The notes beneath the pieces were generated by a model. The model ran no database searches and had not been told where the DNA came from. It worked only from the letters and a program-made list of their open reading frames with translations. A DNA stretch of 64,000 nt from Xanthobacteraceae bacterium. GTDB taxonomy: Bacteria; Pseudomonadota; Alphaproteobacteria; Rhizobiales; Xanthobacteraceae. The translations under genes were made by a program, and so were the position numbers. The stretch's first letter is position 1. Every line of letters starts with the position of its first letter. The stretch lies in NCBI GenBank assembly GCA_019635585.1, contig JAHBZE010000002.1:124001-188000 (forward strand), read 5' to 3'. Below, piece after piece: positions 61,517 through 64,000 of this stretch.

Positions 61517-62419
61517 CTATTCTTTCGGAAACTCCAGTCCGATTCCGCGATAACGCTCGGGATCGTCGCCCCAGCCTTCGCGCACCTTCACGTGCAGAAA
61601 CAGATGCACCTTCTTCTCGATCTCTTTCGAGATTTCCTTGCGCGCATCCATCGAGATGGATTTCACCATCTTCCCGCCCTGCCCGAGCACGATCTTCTTC
61701 TGACCGTCCCGCTCGACAAAAATCGTCTGCTCGATCCGAACGGAGCCGTCTTTCATCTCCTGCCACGAATCGGTTTCGACCGTGGATTGGTAGGGTAGCT
61801 CCTCATGCAGCCGAAGATAGAGCTTTTCGCGCGTGATTTCGGCTGCCATCAGGCGCATCGGCACATCGGAAATCTCATCTTCCGGGTAGAGCCAAGGACC
61901 CTTCGGCATGGCATTCGCGAAATAGTCGCGCACGTCCGAAACGCCGTCACCCTTGGTCGCCGAAATCATGAAAGTCCGCTCGAAGCGGACGAGTTCGTTC
62001 GCCCCCGCCGTGAGCGCGAGCAGCTTCTCGCGCTCGATCAGGTCGATCTTGTTGAGGATCAGGACCTTGGGCTGCGGCACTTCCTTGAGCTTGCCGAGGA
62101 TTTCACGGTTCTCTTCGTCGAGCGCGCGCTGTGCGTCGATCAGGAGCGCAACGAGGTCTGCGTCCGCAGCCCCCTGCCAGGCCGAACCGACCATCGCGCG
62201 GTCGAGGCGGCGCTTCGGCGCGAAGATGCCGGGTGTATCGACAAACACGATCTGCGCATTGCCCGCGATCGCGATCCCGCGCACCGGTACGCGCGTCGTC
62301 TGCACTTTATGCGTTACGATAGACACCTTGGCGCCGACCAGCGAATTGAGCAGCGTGGATTTTCCCGCGTTCGGCGCGCCGATCAGCGCGACGAAGCCCG
62401 CGCGCGTTTCTTCACTCAT
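61517..62419 (-). CDS. era: GTPase Era
   Basis: A 300-residue GTPase for 16S rRNA maturation. GAPNAGKSTLLNSLVG is the P-loop, VQTTRVPVRGIAI the switch region, FVDTPGIFAP the G3, and LILNKIDL the G4. The C-terminal KH domain has RIEQTIFVERDGQKKIVLGQGGKMVKSISMDAR. ATG 62419 overlaps the rnc stop (62412) by 8 bp. The upstream frame to 62539 belongs to rnc DNA. Confidence 0.97.
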   Translation of the reverse strand: MSEETRAGFVALIGAPNAGKSTLLNSLVGAKVSIVTHKVQTTRVPVRGIAIAGNAQIVFVDTPGIFAPKRRLDRAMVGSAWQGAADADLVALLIDAQRALDEENREILGKLKEVPQPKVLILNKIDLIEREKLLALTAGANELVRFERTFMISATKGDGVSDVRDYFANAMPKGPWLYPEDEISDVPMRLMAAEITREKLYLRLHEELPYQSTVETDSWQEMKDGSVRIEQTIFVERDGQKKIVLGQGGKMVKSISMDARKEISKEIEKKVHLFLHVKVREGWGDDPERYRGIGLEFPKE

Positions 62420-63116
62420 TGGAATTCGCAAGCACACCCTCGCGGGCGAGCATCGTAGATGCGGCCGCCTTCTCGGCATCACGCTTCGAGGGGCCGACGC
62501 CTTCGACCGGTAAAATCCCAGGTAATTCGAGCGAAACACGAAATACCGGCTTGTGGTCGGGCCCGCTGCGCGCGACTTCGCGATATTGCGGCACCGGCAA
62601 TCCGCGGCCGAGCGCCCATTCCTGCAGCAAAGCCTTCGCGTCTCGCGGCGCCTGAGCGGATGCCTGCATCAGCGGGCGCCAGTAGTGCTCGATCAAGGTT
62701 TTCGCCGGCGCATAACCGCCATCGAGAAAGATCGCTCCGATCACCGCCTCACAGGCATCGCCAAGGATGGAGTGGTTGTGTTCTCCGCCGGCATTTCGCT
62801 CACCCTGACCGAGATTAAGATGCGCGCCGAGATCGAGCAGCAGAGCAACTTCGACGCAGGTTTCGTTGCGCACGAGTGCGGTATGACGCTGTGAAAGCTC
62901 ACCTTCCAGATTGCCCGGGAAAGAGCTGAAAAGCATTTCCGCGACCACAAGGCCGAGAACGCGATCGCCGAGAAACTCCATGCGCTGGTTGCTTGCGTGC
63001 TTTCGGCCCGTCACTGCACTCTTGTGCGTAAGTGCCTGCGAGAGCAACGTGACGTCCTTGAAGCGGTAGCCGAGCCGCTCTTCGAGCGCGGAAAGTTCTT
63101 GCGGCTTTCGTTTCAT
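62412..63116 (-). CDS. rnc: Ribonuclease III
   Basis: A 234-residue dsRNA endonuclease. The catalytic signature NQRMEFLGDRVLGLVVAEML and the second acidic motif GDACEAVIGAIFLDGGY are intact. The C-terminal dsRBD has DAKALLQEWALGRGLPVPQYREVARSGPDH and GPSKRDAEKAAASTML. Its ATG overlaps the lepB stop as ATGA. Gene order lepB-rnc-era-recO is classic for proteobacteria. Confidence 0.97.
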   Translation of the reverse strand: MKRKPQELSALEERLGYRFKDVTLLSQALTHKSAVTGRKHASNQRMEFLGDRVLGLVVAEMLFSSFPGNLEGELSQRHTALVRNETCVEVALLLDLGAHLNLGQGERNAGGEHNHSILGDACEAVIGAIFLDGGYAPAKTLIEHYWRPLMQASAQAPRDAKALLQEWALGRGLPVPQYREVARSGPDHKPVFRVSLELPGILPVEGVGPSKRDAEKAAASTMLAREGVLANSNE

Positions 63117-63862
63117 CGCACCAGTGTGAAGATGCGGCCCCAGCGTACGTCGAACGGCCAGCGCCACAGTTCGTAGATCGCCGTACCTTCCTTGAGCGAG
63201 AAGAAAATGATCTCGGCACGGCCGATAAAATTCTCGAACGGAACGTAACCGACCGCAGACTGCACGCGGCTATCCGTCGAGTTGTCGCGATTGTCGCCCA
63301 TCATGAAATAGTGGCCGGCGGGCACGATATACTCCGGCGTATTGTCGTAATAGCTATCGCCCAGATCGAGCGTTTCGTAGGTGACGCCGTTCGGCAGCGT
63401 TTCGCGATAACGCTTGACCGTCTTGCCTTCCATTCCCGGATCGTCGGAAATCCAGTCGGCGACCGGTTCGCGCTTCACCGGTTGTCCGTTGATGAAAAGC
63501 TGTCCGTTATTCATCTGGATACGGTCGCCCGGCAGGCCGATGACGCGCTTGATGTAATCCGTGCCCTCGTCTTTCGGATTGCGGAAGACGGCCACGTCGC
63601 CGCGCTTTGGCATCCCGGCCCAGATGCGGCCTTCGAACGGGATCAGCGCGAACGGCACCGAAAATTTGGTGTAGCCGTAGGAATACTTCGAAACGAAAAT
63701 GTAGTCCCCGACGAGCAGCGTCGCCTTCATCGAGCCCGACGGAATGTTGAAGGGCTGAAACAGGAGCGTCCGGATAACGAGCGCAATGACCAGCGCCTGG
63801 AAGGCGATATTGATGATCTCGCCGATCCCGCCTTCGTTTTTCTTCTCGGTGGTCGCGCTCAT
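63113..63862 (-). CDS. lepB: Signal peptidase I
   Basis: A 249-residue membrane protease. One TM helix (residues ~15-36) precedes FNIPSGSMKATLLVGDYIFVSKYSYGY, with nucleophile Ser44. GDVAVFRNPKDEGTDYIKRVIGLPGDRI carries the general-base Lys, and MMGDNRDNSTDSR is box E. ATG 63862 starts MSATTEKKNE. A TTG at 63871 is an alternative. The acpS tail lies about 70 bp upstream. Confidence 0.96.
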   Translation of the reverse strand: MSATTEKKNEGGIGEIINIAFQALVIALVIRTLLFQPFNIPSGSMKATLLVGDYIFVSKYSYGYTKFSVPFALIPFEGRIWAGMPKRGDVAVFRNPKDEGTDYIKRVIGLPGDRIQMNNGQLFINGQPVKREPVADWISDDPGMEGKTVKRYRETLPNGVTYETLDLGDSYYDNTPEYIVPAGHYFMMGDNRDNSTDSRVQSAVGYVPFENFIGRAEIIFFSLKEGTAIYELWRWPFDVRWGRIFTLVR

Positions 63863-63934
63863 GGGATGCAATTTCTCCGGAGAATTCGCGGGGCGCCGCC
63901 CGTATAGACGCGGGGCAAGAGCGAAGCAATGCCG

Positions 63935-64000
63935 CTAACGCGGCGTCTCGGGGACCGCGGAGATGATGACGATGGCCTGCGCTATCGGCCCTTCGTCGGT
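63935..64000 (-). CDS. acpS: Holo-ACP synthase, C-terminal 21 codons only
   Basis: The minus strand from the right edge reads TDEGPIAQAIVIISAVPETPR and ends at a stop at 63935-63937. This matches the C-terminal strand of AcpS (T/SLTDExxxAxAxVIIxA), which transfers phosphopantetheine to ACP. The neighbour lepB supports it, since acpS-lepB-rnc-era-recO is the usual order in this group. The start is outside the window. Confidence 0.8.
   Translation of the reverse strand, partial: TDEGPIAQAIVIISAVPETPR

Noticed and set aside
1-64000. CRISPR arrays, IS elements or prophage
   Set aside because: No regularly spaced direct repeats, no transposase or integrase with recognisable motifs, and no phage structural genes were seen.

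Overview
The window is chromosomal DNA of a high-GC alphaproteobacterium, most likely Hyphomicrobiales (the old Rhizobiales, near the Bradyrhizobium/Afipia/Rhodoplanes relatives). The basis is gene order and gene content: acpS-lepB-rnc-era-recO with parC following, plsX-fabH-ihfA-merR, a DUF6898-type gene with glyA-nrdR-ribD-ribE-ribH-nusB-thiL, a K+-independent H+-pyrophosphatase, a CBP3-type cytochrome bc1 chaperone, CtaA and an LdtR-like MarR protein. No species is claimed.

Layout. 1-8.5 kb: the 5' part of a membrane diguanylate cyclase, a TMEM175-type channel, rplM-rpsI, a thioesterase, an enoyl-CoA hydratase run, metY behind two palindromes, and ctaA. 8.5-17.8 kb: an exopolysaccharide cluster (deacetylase, FemAB/BioF2-like acyltransferase, Wzz/ExoP-like co-polymerase, Wza-like lipoprotein, GT4 glycosyltransferase, WcaJ-like initiating transferase, Wzy/O-antigen-ligase-like protein) whose last ORF ends inside a tRNA-Pro(GGG) gene. 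17.8-25.2 kb: a wHTH-alpha/beta-hydrolase fusion, small secreted proteins, then merR-ihfA-fabH-plsX, DUF177, CBP3 and bamE. 25.2-33.4 kb: hppA and the riboflavin/thiamin/nusB/nrdR/glyA run. 33.5-35.9 kb: a chemoreceptor signalling domain fused to a UrtA-type ligand-binding domain. 35.9-41.0 kb: an LdtR-like regulator, a CDF metal exporter and a valine-degradation operon.

41.0-44.9 kb is the accessory part. It holds a compact, unclassified reverse transcriptase with an overlapping 53-codon hydrophobic ORF upstream and a two-TM protein downstream. Beside it are a decayed MAPEG fragment, an intact MAPEG gene, palindromes and a hairpin-rich stretch that looks non-coding. The three-gene RT unit has the form of an RT-based phage-defence or other RNA-templated system and is the best candidate here for something undescribed. 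It lacks the marks I would expect of a canonical retron, a group II intron or a diversity-generating retroelement.

44.9-54 kb holds many small envelope or secreted proteins (a three-domain lysozyme-inhibitor-like protein, a four-module Cys-rich protein, PqiA, amphi-Trp, HWE kinase, RDD), the Bpt aminoacyl transferase, and a MetF-like reductase paired with an HTH-methyltransferase whose upstream region carries clustered TGGGCA elements. 54-64 kb: an Nramp Mn transporter with a Mur/Fur-like palindrome, an AlgI/AlgX-like polysaccharide acylation pair, then parC, recO, era, rnc, lepB and the tail of acpS.

All identifications come from reading motifs and gene order. No database search was run.
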